Assembly: GCA_034430425.1 (NCBI GenBank)
Contig: DAOUEK010000083.1
Location: 1-64,000, forward strand
Source of the DNA: WVZH01 sp034430425
GTDB lineage: Bacteria > Chloroflexota > Anaerolineae > Anaerolineales > E44-bin32
Direction of reading: 5' to 3'
Length of the DNA: 64,000 nt
Part shown: positions 36,299 through 47,023 of the stretch, piece by piece
How the letters are laid out: every line of letters begins with the position of its first letter
How positions within the stretch are numbered: position 1 is the stretch's first letter
The notes under the pieces: model-generated
Database searches by the model: none
What the model was told of the DNA's origin: nothing
What the model saw: the letters and a program-made list of their open reading frames with translations, nothing else
Program-made: the position numbers and the translations under genes

Positions 36299-37687
36299 TT
36301 ATTGCTGCTGAGCACCATCTGCCAGGCGAAGGGCTGCACGATTGTGCCGTTCGATCAACGTTTCGATTTCCAGCGGCATGAACTTGCCTTCGCAGACGAT
36401 CGGTTTTCCCTGTACGTAGTTGTAATCAACAGAGACAGATGCACACAGAATGGCCGCGGCTACAGGATCGTGCAGCGCTCCGGCGTATTCGATACGTTCC
36501 AAATTAATCGCCACAAAATCCGCACATTTACCCGCTTCCAACGAACCGATGTCCGATCTTCCAAGCACCTTTGCACCGCCAATGGTAGCCAACTCGAGCA
36601 CCTGACGTGCCGTTAAAAGATCTTCTGAATCATCGATCTCCGGGGCGACCGCCGAACCGACCCGGGAGAGCAGAAAGGCGAGACGTGCTTCAGCCAGCAT
36701 ATGCGAACTGTCATTGCTGGCCGAGCCATCCACGCCCAGGCTTACAGGGACCCCCGCGGTAAGATACCGTCGTATGGGTGCGATTCCGGAAGCGAGGCGC
36801 ATATTCGAAGATGGACAATGGGCTACACCGATTTGCGCTCTGGCCATGCGATCGACTTCCTCGGGATTGATGTGCACAGCGTGAGCGAACCACACATCGT
36901 CGCCGGCCCAATCCAATTCCTCGGCGTAGGCAAGTGGTCGATGACCAAATTGATCCAGACAAAAAAGCTCCTCATCCATGGTTTCGGCCAGATGTGTATG
37001 CAAACGCACACTATACGTTCGAGCAAGACTCGCCGCTTCACGCATAAGATCGGGAGTTACCGAAAACGGCGAGCAGGGCGCAACCACGATCTGCAGCATC
37101 GACCCCGGCTGCGGGTCGTGATAGGTCTCGATTAATCGCTGCGTATCCTTGAGGATGGCTTCTTCATCTTCAACCACCCTGTCCGGCGGCAAGCCTCCTT
37201 TGGACTCACCAAGGCTCATCGAGCCTCTCGAGGCATGCAGGCGCATACCTAGTGGACGAGCGGCTTCGATCTGGTCATCGAGACGACAATCATTGGGGTA
37301 AATATAGAGGTGATCCAAAGCCGTAGTACAACCGGAGAGTGCCAGCTCCGCCATAGCCAACTGCGTGGAGAGCTGGATATCCTCAGGCGTCAATCCGGCC
37401 CAAATCGGATAGAGTGTCTTCAACCACTGGAAAAGATCTGCATCCTGTGCGGCGGGAATCACTCGGGTTAGCGTTTGATAGAAATGATGATGGGTGTTGA
37501 TAAAACCAGGAAGGACAAGCTGACCTTCCAGGTCGAGCACTTCATCCGCTTCCTGTGTGAGGCGCTCGCTCGTCCCGACTTCTTCGATCCAACCATCGCG
37601 AATGAAGATTGCGCCATGCGGGATTTCGCGATGCTGGTTATCCATGGTTACGATGACTGCGGCGTTTTTCACGAGCAGTGTTCCCAT
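36299..37687 (-). CDS. 8-oxoguanine deaminase (AtzB/TrzA amidohydrolase group)
   Basis: 462 residues. FINTHHHFYQTLTRVIPAAQDADLF near residue 59 provides the HxH pair, RLHTHLAETMDEE and HAVHINPEE the further His ligands, and LGVDGSASNDSSHM the Asp. This pattern, with QDADLFQWLKTLYPIWAGLTPED, is that of 8-oxoguanine deaminases, which produce urate. A related N-heterocycle deaminase is the alternative. It is the first gene of the minus-strand run, with GGAGG before the ATG and a promoter at 37714. Confidence 0.85.
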   Translation of the reverse strand: MGTLLVKNAAVIVTMDNQHREIPHGAIFIRDGWIEEVGTSERLTQEADEVLDLEGQLVLPGFINTHHHFYQTLTRVIPAAQDADLFQWLKTLYPIWAGLTPEDIQLSTQLAMAELALSGCTTALDHLYIYPNDCRLDDQIEAARPLGMRLHASRGSMSLGESKGGLPPDRVVEDEEAILKDTQRLIETYHDPQPGSMLQIVVAPCSPFSVTPDLMREAASLARTYSVRLHTHLAETMDEELFCLDQFGHRPLAYAEELDWAGDDVWFAHAVHINPEEVDRMARAQIGVAHCPSSNMRLASGIAPIRRYLTAGVPVSLGVDGSASNDSSHMLAEARLAFLLSRVGSAVAPEIDDSEDLLTARQVLELATIGGAKVLGRSDIGSLEAGKCADFVAINLERIEYAGALHDPVAAAILCASVSVDYNYVQGKPIVCEGKFMPLEIETLIERHNRAALRLADGAQQQ

Positions 37688-37713
37688 GCAACCTCCTCAA
37701 TCCCGACAACTTG

Positions 37714-37742
37714 AGTCTAACAAACTTGGCGCAAAGGGTCAA
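37714..37742 (-). promoter_or_regulatory. Sigma70-type promoter of the purine operon
   Basis: On the minus strand TTGACC (37742-37737) and TAGACT (37719-37714) are separated by 17 nt. The -10 is 27 nt upstream of the 8-oxoguanine deaminase ATG. An inverted repeat abuts the -35. Confidence 0.65.
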
Positions 37743-37753
37743 TTGTCTGACAA
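37743..37753. promoter_or_regulatory. Candidate GntR operator TTGTC-N-GACAA
   Basis: A perfect 5-bp inverted repeat with one central base. It touches the -35 of the promoter at 37714 and fits the TNGTNNNACNA pattern seen for FadR-type GntR proteins. The GntR/UTRA gene at 33675 is the third gene of the operon. Binding is inferred; HutC/UTRA proteins often prefer a different half-site. Confidence 0.5.
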
Positions 37754-37808
37754 CTAGCCCGATCCATCGAATCCCATGAAAATGACATGGTAGTGAGACT
37801 GCAGCGAA

Positions 37809-37838
37809 CAAGAAAACGCCGCCTTGATTGGGCGGCGT
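37809..37838 (-). terminator. Rho-independent terminator of folD
   Basis: On the minus strand ACGCCGCC/GGCGGCGT arms (8 bp) are followed by TTTTCTTGTT, about 22 nt past the folD stop. Confidence 0.8.
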
Positions 37839-37859
37839 CTCAGTAAAATTACACGATGA

Positions 37860-38738
37860 TTAGCCGGCACTGCGCTGCGCAGAACGCAGGGTGTTGTTAA
37901 GCAGTCCAGCAATGGTCATGGGGCCTACGCCGCCGGGCACAGGTGTGATCGCCCCGGCGATTTCTTTGGCTTCATCGAAGGCCACATCACCCACGAGTTT
38001 GTAGCCCCGTTTCGCACCGGGGTCGTCTACACGATTGACGCCCACATCGATCACATAAGCGCCTGGCTTGATCCAATCACCCTTGATCATCTCCGCACGC
38101 CCGATTGCCGCGATGAGAACATCCGCTCGACGGCATACGTCGGGCAAATCTTGTGTGCGCGAATGGCAGATGGTAATGGTGGCATTTTCCTTGACGAGCA
38201 GTAATGCAGCCGGCATGCCCACGATATTCGAGCGTCCAACGATAACTGCTTCCGCCCCTTCCAACTTCGCACCAGCTTTTTTCAGCAGCGTGATGCATCC
38301 CGCTGGCGTACAAGGCACAAACAAGGGCTCGCGTCCTTTTTGGGCTAAACGGCCGATGTTGATCGGGTTAAATCCGTCCACGTCCTTCTCGATCCTGATG
38401 GCTCTCAAGATCGCTTCCTCATCCAGACCCGCCGGAAGCGGCAGCTGCACCAGTATTCCATGCACTTTGGGATCGGCATTCAGGTCCGCGACCAGTTTTT
38501 CGACCTCTCCTTGCGATACGTCTGCGGATAACGTATGCCCAAAGGATTCGATGCCAACTTCCTCACACGCCTTGCGTTTCATGCGCACGTAGGTTTGTGA
38601 AGCGGGATCCTCCCCCACCAGCACCGTTGCCAATCCCGGCTTGTTCGCCCCTGAGGCGACGAGCGCTTCGACACCTTTGGCAACATCCTGGCGTAATTCA
38701 GCAGCGATTGCTTTACCGTCTATGATCTTTGCTGTCAT
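37860..38738 (-). CDS. folD: FolD, methylene-THF dehydrogenase/cyclohydrolase
   Basis: 292 residues. YVRMKRKACEEVGI near residue 51 carries the catalytic Tyr and Lys, VQLPLPAGLDEEAIL the QLPLP motif, and VIVGRSNIVGMPAALLL the dinucleotide-binding motif. TPVPGGVGPMTIAGLLNNT ends the protein. It interconverts methylene-, methenyl- and formyl-tetrahydrofolate with NADP(H). It is a single-gene unit with its own promoter and terminator; formyl groups link it only loosely to purine metabolism. Confidence 0.95.
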   Translation of the reverse strand: MTAKIIDGKAIAAELRQDVAKGVEALVASGANKPGLATVLVGEDPASQTYVRMKRKACEEVGIESFGHTLSADVSQGEVEKLVADLNADPKVHGILVQLPLPAGLDEEAILRAIRIEKDVDGFNPINIGRLAQKGREPLFVPCTPAGCITLLKKAGAKLEGAEAVIVGRSNIVGMPAALLLVKENATITICHSRTQDLPDVCRRADVLIAAIGRAEMIKGDWIKPGAYVIDVGVNRVDDPGAKRGYKLVGDVAFDEAKEIAGAITPVPGGVGPMTIAGLLNNTLRSAQRSAG

Positions 38739-38831
38739 CTCTCTCTCCCATTTCGGTCTTGGATTCCATAATTAATCCCACATTGGAAAGTTTTATCTGC
38801 GGGATACTTTACATCAAAAACCAATAATGAG

Positions 38832-38860
38832 ATTATGCACCAAGCTGCATGAGACATCAA
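38832..38860 (-). promoter_or_regulatory. Candidate folD promoter
   Basis: TTGATG and CATAAT on the minus strand are spaced by 17 nt, about 94 nt upstream of the folD ATG. The hexamers match the consensus at four and five positions. Confidence 0.45.
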
Positions 38861-38927
38861 GAACAGAGTTCCAAACCCAACCTGACACCCTTCCTGTTTC
38901 GAGATCGTCGAAGCGGTTGCGAGAGAT

Positions 38928-38954
38928 AAAAAAAGACTGCATCTCGCTGCAGTC
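38928..38954 (-). terminator. Rho-independent terminator of the kinase gene
   Basis: On the minus strand GACTGCA/TGCAGTC arms around a 6-nt loop are followed by seven T residues, 60 nt past the kinase stop. Confidence 0.88.
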
Positions 38955-39014
38955 GTTGGAAGAATGAGCTCTGTTTGTTCTCGTACGGTAGACACCCGTT
39001 ATAAATACTGGAGT

Positions 39015-41093
39015 TTAGTGTATCGGCCGCCAGCTGACATCGAAGTCGTATGCCGGATCGGTGGTTATCTCCGCATAACCACTGCAGCTCGAGGAGACCA
39101 ACGCAATATTGTGATTGGTGCCATCCGGCCACGTTTCGAAGGCGATCCAATTGCCATCGGGAGACCATATTGGCTCCGACATCGGCGCACCGCTCAGTTT
39201 GCCTTCGACGCAAACGCGTGAGTTGACGAAGCCGAGATCTTCATAAGGTGCAATGACCAGATTGGGGGGGGAATCGGGATTTCGCCGGACGAATAAAATA
39301 AATTTTCCGTCCTTCGACCAATCGGGGTTGGAATCATCTTTATATTCCCCCCGGCTGAAGACTCGCGCCTCGCCGCCGGTATCCGGGACAGACCAAATCG
39401 AGCTTTCGCCTCCGCGGTCGGACTTGAACATAATCTCATCGCCCGTAGGAGACCATATTGGCTGGCAGTTATAGCCCAAATCCTCATTAACATTCAACAG
39501 ATCGCCCGTATCGAGATTGGTGACGAAGATTTGGGGACGACCCTCCCGAAGCGTGGTAAAGGCGATGCGTTTACCATCCGGTGACCAGGCGGGATCGAAA
39601 TTGCCTCCTTGCCCCAACAAGAGCGGCTCGGGAGTGCCAATGTTTCCCTCCACGTCGATCGAGACCAACCAGATGTTCGATCCAGCGTACTCATCACGAT
39701 TTTTAAGGCAGGGAGTGATGAAGGCCAGGCGAAATCCACCTGGATCCCAGGCTGGTTGACAAGCGCCCTCCTCGAAATCGGTCAACTTGCGTTCGTCGGT
39801 CCCGTCGATGTTGATCAGATAAATCTGGGGCACACCCGATTTATCCGAGGCGTAGGCGATTTGGCCAACCCCACCACCGGTGGGCGTCGCCGTGAGCAGG
39901 GCTGTCTCGGTTTCCGCAATGTGTGTCGCATCAGCTTCAGAAATCGATCCTGTCTCTTCGGCATCAGGTGATGAAACGGGAGCCTCATCAGTTTCGCCGT
40001 TTCCATCAGTCTGCTCAGGACTGATCACTGTACCCAACTCATTCGTAATCGCCGCTGATGTTCCATCCCCATTGAACAAATTCCCCAGGTTTGACCCCAT
40101 GTAGAGCAAACCCGCGGCGATGATCACGGCGACAGAACCGAGCAGGATCGTCATCGGCAATCGGCTGGGTTTCTCCTGCGTGGTACGCAAGGAGTTTAAT
40201 GTATCGTCCATTAGCCGGACTGTGTCCGAATTGCGAACGGGATCGTCGATGCGTTGGAATGGTCTGACGACGGTAGATTGGCTTGCCGTCCCCGATCCAC
40301 TAAGGGCGGAAGCGAAGGCCACTATCGATTGATAGCGATTTCGAGGTTTTACCTCCAATGCTTTTTCAATGACACGAGCAACGGAAGGCGTGATATTTGG
40401 ATTGATTTTCCGGATCGGCGTTAGATTCGTATGCCCCATCGCCCGCTCGATCGCATCTTCAGGAATGGTCGCCGTCAAAGCCGCATACATTGTTGCGCCG
40501 AGTGAATACACATCCGTACGCGGATCCGTTCCCCCTGTCCCGTATTGTTCGGGTGGGGAGAAACCGGGCGTCATTGCCTTTGCACCCGTCGTCGTTGCGC
40601 CTCCCTTTTCAAAGAACTTCGCCAAGCCGAAGTCAACCAGGATGGCCTTTCCAGTGGGCATAATTTTAATATTGCCGGGTTTAATGTCCCGATGCAGAAT
40701 CGGCGGGGTCTGGCTGTGCAGGTAGGATAGCGCATCACTAATATCGAGGAACCAGGGCAGTGCTACTTTTTCCGGGATCGGACCTTCCTTCTCAAGATGC
40801 TCCCGGATATCAATCCCCTGGATGAAATCCATAACGAGATACTGGCCTTCACCTTCGATTACAAAGTGATCCGATACGCGGGGTAAATTGGGATGTCGTA
40901 ATCGGGCAAGGATCTGGGCTTCACGTTCGAATTGTCGCTCGAACTCTTCGGTCGTGAAAAGATTCTCTTTAACCGCGACTTCGACGCCCAGGTTCAGATC
41001 GAACGCCCTATAGACAGCGCCCATTCCGCCTTGCCCGAGGACACCATCAATTCGATATCGAGTACGAAGTATTGATCCTATCTCGAGGGCCAT
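39015..41093 (-). CDS. Membrane Ser/Thr protein kinase with TolB-like propeller sensor
   Basis: 692 residues. The PknB-type kinase domain (about 10-270) has GQGGMGAVY, the Lys in VAVKEN, HRDIKPGN and VDFGLAKF. A juxtamembrane linker leads to one transmembrane helix near residue 315 (ILLGSVAVIIAAGLLYMG). After an acidic Ser/Thr linker comes an outer domain of PD40/WD40-like repeats (PAWSPDGKRIAF, PIWSPTGDEIMF, PDWSKDGKFILF, PIWSPDGNWIAF). It should sense an extracellular signal and phosphorylate cytoplasmic targets. It is monocistronic. Confidence 0.9.
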   Translation of the reverse strand: MALEIGSILRTRYRIDGVLGQGGMGAVYRAFDLNLGVEVAVKENLFTTEEFERQFEREAQILARLRHPNLPRVSDHFVIEGEGQYLVMDFIQGIDIREHLEKEGPIPEKVALPWFLDISDALSYLHSQTPPILHRDIKPGNIKIMPTGKAILVDFGLAKFFEKGGATTTGAKAMTPGFSPPEQYGTGGTDPRTDVYSLGATMYAALTATIPEDAIERAMGHTNLTPIRKINPNITPSVARVIEKALEVKPRNRYQSIVAFASALSGSGTASQSTVVRPFQRIDDPVRNSDTVRLMDDTLNSLRTTQEKPSRLPMTILLGSVAVIIAAGLLYMGSNLGNLFNGDGTSAAITNELGTVISPEQTDGNGETDEAPVSSPDAEETGSISEADATHIAETETALLTATPTGGGVGQIAYASDKSGVPQIYLINIDGTDERKLTDFEEGACQPAWDPGGFRLAFITPCLKNRDEYAGSNIWLVSIDVEGNIGTPEPLLLGQGGNFDPAWSPDGKRIAFTTLREGRPQIFVTNLDTGDLLNVNEDLGYNCQPIWSPTGDEIMFKSDRGGESSIWSVPDTGGEARVFSRGEYKDDSNPDWSKDGKFILFVRRNPDSPPNLVIAPYEDLGFVNSRVCVEGKLSGAPMSEPIWSPDGNWIAFETWPDGTNHNIALVSSSCSGYAEITTDPAYDFDVSWRPIH

Positions 41094-41551
41094 GTAGATC
41101 TCAATAATTTCTCAAAATCTTTATGCATAAACCAATGCTTCTATGGTATTGTAGCCGATGGTGGAATTTTTGACTACCGGGTAACGTCCAAATTAGAGAT
41201 TTGTTAAGAGATTGGAAGGTATTTGACCCATTTTGGAGGTCCGCTAATACGTGGTGCAGAAGGAGAATCCGGTCGATAACCAATTGGAAGATAAAGGGCA
41301 TCTTAAGTTTGAGACAGGCGTCATTCCGATTTTCACCATCTTGACGAGCGGTTCTACACTCCGTGCACCGCTCGTGAAGACGGAAAAAGAAGCATACTTG
41401 GCAGAAATCATGGTCGTGTGTAAAGTATGCCATCGGGATTTATCTGACGCCGAAGTATCACCTGCCAAGCGCGCACAATGTCGCCCATCTAGATGAAGTC
41501 CCATGCTGCTGGTATATATTCCAGATTGGTTGAGGAGATGCCGGTTAAGAG
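41094..41551. other. Intergenic, no gene supported
   Basis: 458 bp between the divergent kinase and carboxypeptidase genes. Short frames occur on both strands (GTG frame at 41251-41496 plus; 41101-41433 minus), but neither has a ribosome-binding site, known motif or protein-like composition. The region presumably holds the promoters of both neighbours; no consensus pair stood out. Confidence 0.4.
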
Positions 41552-42499
41552 ATGAAGCACATCGTCAGAACTCGGATACGGAAGATTCCAGAGATCATCA
41601 CTGCTGGCGTTTTCATACTCGTCATGTTTTTCCTTGCTTCATGTGCCACACTCGCCTCGATTCAACCCAATGCAGATGTCATCGAAGGCAGCGAAACGCG
41701 GGAAGCTACTCTATCTGCCACATCCAAGAGCACGCCGACCTACACGCCATTGCCAGCCTCCACTTCACAACCCAGCACTACGCCTTCACCCATCGCCTTC
41801 TGGGATGGCCCACTCGTGATCGGAGAATCCGTCGACGGTCGGCCGATCGAGGTATATCGTTTTGGCACAGGACCCAGAAAGCTGTTGATCATTGGCGGCA
41901 TCCACGGGGGATATGAATGGAATACGATCAATCTCACGGAACAATTAATCTCGCTGATTCGGGGACGCCCCGAATGGATTCCGGATGACGTTACCTTGTT
42001 CATCATCCGTTCATTAAATCCCGACGGAGAAGCACGCGCCCAAGGAATCCATGGGCGCACGAATGAAAACGGCGTGGACTTGAACCGCAACTTCCCAGCG
42101 CAGTGGAAGTTGGAGTGGCCGATCGATGGTTGTTGGCGTTACCTGCCCGTCACCGGAGGGCCCTATCCAGCCTCCGAACCGGAAACTCTGGCGGTTATGC
42201 AATTCATGATCGACGAGGACATTTCTGCGCTGATCAACTACCACAGTGCAGCCCTGGGAATTTTTCCTGGGGGTCAGCCGCCCGATGCGGCATCCGTTAG
42301 CCTGGCGGAAGCGGTCGCAGCAGTGAGCGATTACGCCTATCCCCCGATCGATACGGGCTGTGTCTTCACGGGGCAGTTGATCGATTGGGCCTCGATGCAG
42401 GGTATCGCCGCGATCGACATCGAACTCGCCAACCACAGAGATAGCGATCTACAAGTTAATATCGAGATATTACACGTATTCCTGCACTGGGAACCTTGA
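41552..42499 (+). CDS. M14-like zinc carboxypeptidase lipoprotein
   Basis: 315 residues. A signal peptide ends in MFFLASC (lipobox), followed by a Ser/Thr/Pro-rich linker to about residue 80. The carboxypeptidase domain has GGIHGGYEWNT (HxxE zinc ligands, near residue 119), LNPDGEAR, GVDLNRNFP and INYHSA (third ligand), as in MpaA/DUF2817-type murein-peptide amidases. It is membrane-anchored outside and probably trims peptides or peptidoglycan fragments. It lies 115 nt upstream of the Nfu-like gene. Confidence 0.85.
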   Translation: MKHIVRTRIRKIPEIITAGVFILVMFFLASCATLASIQPNADVIEGSETREATLSATSKSTPTYTPLPASTSQPSTTPSPIAFWDGPLVIGESVDGRPIEVYRFGTGPRKLLIIGGIHGGYEWNTINLTEQLISLIRGRPEWIPDDVTLFIIRSLNPDGEARAQGIHGRTNENGVDLNRNFPAQWKLEWPIDGCWRYLPVTGGPYPASEPETLAVMQFMIDEDISALINYHSAALGIFPGGQPPDAASVSLAEAVAAVSDYAYPPIDTGCVFTGQLIDWASMQGIAAIDIELANHRDSDLQVNIEILHVFLHWEP

Positions 42500-42521
42500 G
42501 TAAAACTTTCCATCTGTCGGG

Positions 42522-42527
42522 TATAAT
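42522..42527 (+). promoter_or_regulatory. Candidate -10 (TATAAT) for the Nfu-like gene
   Basis: A perfect TATAAT 87 nt upstream of the proposed GTG start. The sequence 17 nt before it is a poor -35. Confidence 0.35.
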
Positions 42528-42613
42528 TTTTATTGTTATGCCAGATGGCTACATTAGAAGCTCAAGCGAACAACCCGCTTCATTGTGATGTCAAGAAGAA
42601 AGGAAGATGCAGC

Positions 42614-43180
42614 GTGATATCGGTAACCACTATTGCGAAAGAAAAAATATTGGAGAATATACAAGCGGAAGGCGGCGAGGATATGGCACTTCGACTTTCC
42701 ATCGCCGGAAGAGGTCCTTTTGGATTTCATTATTCACTGGGACTCGTTCCGCAGGATGATCGCAAGCCAGAAGATTCCGTCGTCGAGCTCGATGACCTCT
42801 TGGTGTTGATTGACGCTGAAAGCGCCCCAAAATTGCAGAATTCAACGTTGGACTTTATTGAAGACGATCATCGTGCTGGTTTTAAAATCGACAATCCCAA
42901 CCCGCTCTGGACAGAACCCGTGGCGCAAGCTGTCCAGGACGTGATCGATAAGAAGATCAATCCGGGCATCGCCGCGCATGGCGGATTCGTGATCCTTTTG
43001 GATGTCAAAGATTCAACCGCCTACGTGCAATTCGGTGGTGGCTGCCAGGGATGCAGAATGGTTGACGCCACGCTGAAAGGCGGGGTCGAAGCGACGATCC
43101 TTGAGGAGATTCCCGAGATCAAGCAAGTTCTGGATACCACGGATCACGCCGAGGGAAAAAACCCCTACTATCGAGGTTAA
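42614..43180 (+). CDS. nfuA: Nfu-type iron-sulfur cluster carrier
   Basis: About 188 residues from a GTG at 42614 with AGGAAG 7 nt upstream; an ATG at 42533 would add an unlikely leader. The N-terminal half is a degenerate IscA-like domain (TTIAKEKILENIQAEGGEDMALRL). The C-terminal half is the NifU domain with KINPGIAAHGGFVILLDV and the cluster-binding CQGC in FGGGCQGCRMVDATLK. It accepts and delivers 4Fe-4S clusters in the cytoplasm. The architecture matches NfuA. Confidence 0.88.
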   Translation: MISVTTIAKEKILENIQAEGGEDMALRLSIAGRGPFGFHYSLGLVPQDDRKPEDSVVELDDLLVLIDAESAPKLQNSTLDFIEDDHRAGFKIDNPNPLWTEPVAQAVQDVIDKKINPGIAAHGGFVILLDVKDSTAYVQFGGGCQGCRMVDATLKGGVEATILEEIPEIKQVLDTTDHAEGKNPYYRG

Positions 43181-43204
43181 TGCAAGACACAATTTGAACG
43201 CAGG

Positions 43205-43247
43205 AAAAACGCCCGGAGGCGATCTCGCCTTCGGGCGTTCATTTTTT
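43205..43247. terminator. Bidirectional rho-independent terminator
   Basis: Arms AACGCCCG (43208-43215) and CGGGCGTT (43232-43239), extended inside by AGGCG/CGCCT, form a 14-bp stem with a 4-nt loop. It has TTTTTT on the plus strand (43242-43247) and five T residues on the minus strand. It ends nfuA and the convergent small gene at 43266. Confidence 0.88.
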
Positions 43248-43265
43248 GCCAGAGGATCTTCCGGA

Positions 43266-43520
43266 TCAAGGTCTCACGGCACCATGTCCAAATTGGCCGT
43301 TAAGCAGTTGCTGCCGATCTTTGATATTGGGCCACAATTCCTTGATAAAGTGTTCCGGGCCGCGCCAGCGAAAATCCGCCCAGGTTCGTTGCGGTTCGAG
43401 ATAGCGTGAGATGAGATACATCATCGCACGCATCGATTGAATTTGATCCTCATCCAATCTTTCACCATTTGCATATTGTTCGATAAGCTTCAAACCACGC
43501 GCGCCCTTATAACCATTCAC
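43266..43520 (-). CDS. Small protein of unknown function
   Basis: About 84 residues: charged, no membrane segment, with a Trp/Arg-rich stretch RTWADFRWRGPEHFIKELWPN. A GTG at 43520 is preceded by AGGAGGG at good spacing and is preferred over ATG codons at 43550 and 43541. It lies about 90 nt downstream of the sigma factor gene and ends against a strong terminator, both supporting a real gene. No family is recognised. Confidence 0.55.
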   Translation of the reverse strand: MNGYKGARGLKLIEQYANGERLDEDQIQSMRAMMYLISRYLEPQRTWADFRWRGPEHFIKELWPNIKDRQQLLNGQFGHGAVRP

Positions 43521-43610
43521 CACGATGCCCTCCTCTACCATTCCATTCATGCAATTTACTTCCACGAACCATATGGCTCGATAAACCGCAAGGTGCAAGC
43601 CGCTTCCAAT

Positions 43611-44642
43611 CTAGCTGAAGCACTTGGCGTTGTTGCGCAGACGGGAAAGCGCCTGGGATTCGATTTGACGCACTCGCTCGCGCGTGATCCCCATGCGATC
43701 GCCCACCTGCTGAAGGGCATAAGTTTGTCCATCGTGAAGGCCATAACGCAGCTTGATTACCTTGGCTTCCCTCGGTGATAGAGCCTCCAAGATCTCCCGA
43801 ACGTGATCCTGGATCATACTCATCTCCGCAGCCTCCTCGGGAGATTGCGCCTCATCATCCGGCAGCATATCACCCAGGAGCCGGCCATCATTATCATCCT
43901 GAGGAGTCTCGAGTGACAGCGGGTGCTGCGAAATCTTGATCGTATCTTGAACCTCATCCAATGTTTTATCCAGGATTTCCGCCAACTCCTCGACGGTAGG
44001 TTCTCGACCCAAATCCTGCGAAAGTTGATGCCGTGCGTAGTAAAGCCGGTTGATTTCGGTCTTCTTATGGACCGGAAGACGAATCGTGCGAGCGTGGTTG
44101 TCAATCGTGCGGGTAATCGCCTGGCGTATCCACCAGGTCGCGTAGGTGCTGAAGCGGGTACCCCGGCCTGGATCGTACTTTTTTGTGGCACGAATTAGTC
44201 CGATGATGCCTTCCTGCACGAGATCGATGAACGGCAAACCGCGGGAACGATACTTCTTGGCCACACTGACAACAAGCCGCGTGTTCGCCATGAGCAACCG
44301 CTCTCGGGCTGCCGAGCCGGCCTCGATGATCGCATTGAGTTCACTCCGCCGCTTTCGATCGACCCTACCCGTTATAAGCTCATTTCGAGCTTTACGCGCC
44401 CGCTGCAGACTTTTTGTTAGCGAGACTTCTTCCTCAGCTGTGAGCAACGGGGTTTGCGTGATATCGTCCAAATACGTTCGCCGTAAATCTTCGATATCAA
44501 TCAGCGCCGGTAAGTCATCCATCACTTCTTCATGCTCTTCCCCCTGCGCATCAGCCGACTGAGTCTCTACCTCGGCAGCATCTTCATCTTCAAATTCATT
44601 TTCTAACAACTCATCGCCGATTTCCCTAACTCTTCTTCCCAT
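43611..44642 (-). CDS. sigA: Sigma70-family RNA polymerase sigma factor (SigA/RpoD-like)
   Basis: 343 residues. An acidic N-terminal ~45 residues replace region 1.1. Region 1.2 begins DDITQTPLLTAEEEVSL, region 2 has RLVVSVAKKYRSRGLPFIDLVQEG and the -10 recognition FSTYATWWIRQAITR, region 3 follows, and region 4 ends YALQQVGDRMGITRERVRQIESQALSRLR. The end (NNAKCFS) differs from the usual HPSRS of primary sigma factors, so it may be a group 2 factor. Region 2.4 and 4.2 suggest the same TTGACA/TATAAT class of promoters noted in this window. Confidence 0.9.
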   Translation of the reverse strand: MGRRVREIGDELLENEFEDEDAAEVETQSADAQGEEHEEVMDDLPALIDIEDLRRTYLDDITQTPLLTAEEEVSLTKSLQRARKARNELITGRVDRKRRSELNAIIEAGSAARERLLMANTRLVVSVAKKYRSRGLPFIDLVQEGIIGLIRATKKYDPGRGTRFSTYATWWIRQAITRTIDNHARTIRLPVHKKTEINRLYYARHQLSQDLGREPTVEELAEILDKTLDEVQDTIKISQHPLSLETPQDDNDGRLLGDMLPDDEAQSPEEAAEMSMIQDHVREILEALSPREAKVIKLRYGLHDGQTYALQQVGDRMGITRERVRQIESQALSRLRNNAKCFS

Positions 44643-44749
44643 GGTGTACTCTCGTTTCTCTCAAGAATATTTCTGCGAGCCCACGAAACCATCTTCATCC
44701 CCCCTTTCTCGTTTGATATTATCATGTTTTCCGTATTAATTATATTAAA

Positions 44750-44778
44750 TTTATATTAATGTTTCTAATTATGGTCAA
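44750..44778 (-). promoter_or_regulatory. Promoter of the sigma factor gene
   Basis: TTGACC (44778-44773) and TATAAA (44755-44750) on the minus strand are spaced by 17 nt in an AT-rich stretch. A second TATAAT lies just downstream at 44744-44739. The -10 is about 107 nt upstream of the start codon. The rest of the 376-bp gap (44643-45018) holds only this promoter and the gyrB terminator. Confidence 0.7.
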
Positions 44779-44915
44779 CATTCATTCCCTGCAGCAACTG
44801 GAAGCAGCAAGTTGCTACTCTCGCGAAAGCGGAATTCCTGCTGGCTTCCTGCCCCAACAAAGCCAATACATAGGTCAATATATTTACGCATTCGATAGAT
44901 AATTGGTTAATTGAA

Positions 44916-44955
44916 GCAAAAAACACAAATTTAGGCGAAATCCTTGGATTTCGCC
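44916..44955 (-). terminator. Rho-independent terminator of gyrB
   Basis: A perfect 10-bp stem GGCGAAATCC/GGATTTCGCC with a 2-nt loop (44934-44955). On the minus strand it is followed after 10 nt by TTTTTT. It is about 63 nt past the gyrB stop. The distance from stem to T-run is longer than ideal. Confidence 0.65.
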
Positions 44956-45018
44956 TGCTAGATTGTCCAACTCGCGATTTGCCAATAAGGAAGCAATCTG
45001 GTGAAACGTTGACTCTTT

Positions 45019-46944
<1,926 letters not shown>

Positions 46945-47023
46945 ACTCTACTCCTCTTGTGATCAATAAATCCAACCGAACAGTGCTCTTCAAACTCAGA
47001 GGCTTCACAGTCCACGGCAAGCG

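Noticed and set aside
41251..41496. 81-codon GTG frame upstream of the carboxypeptidase gene
   Set aside because: No good ribosome site, mixed composition and no known motif; likely chance.
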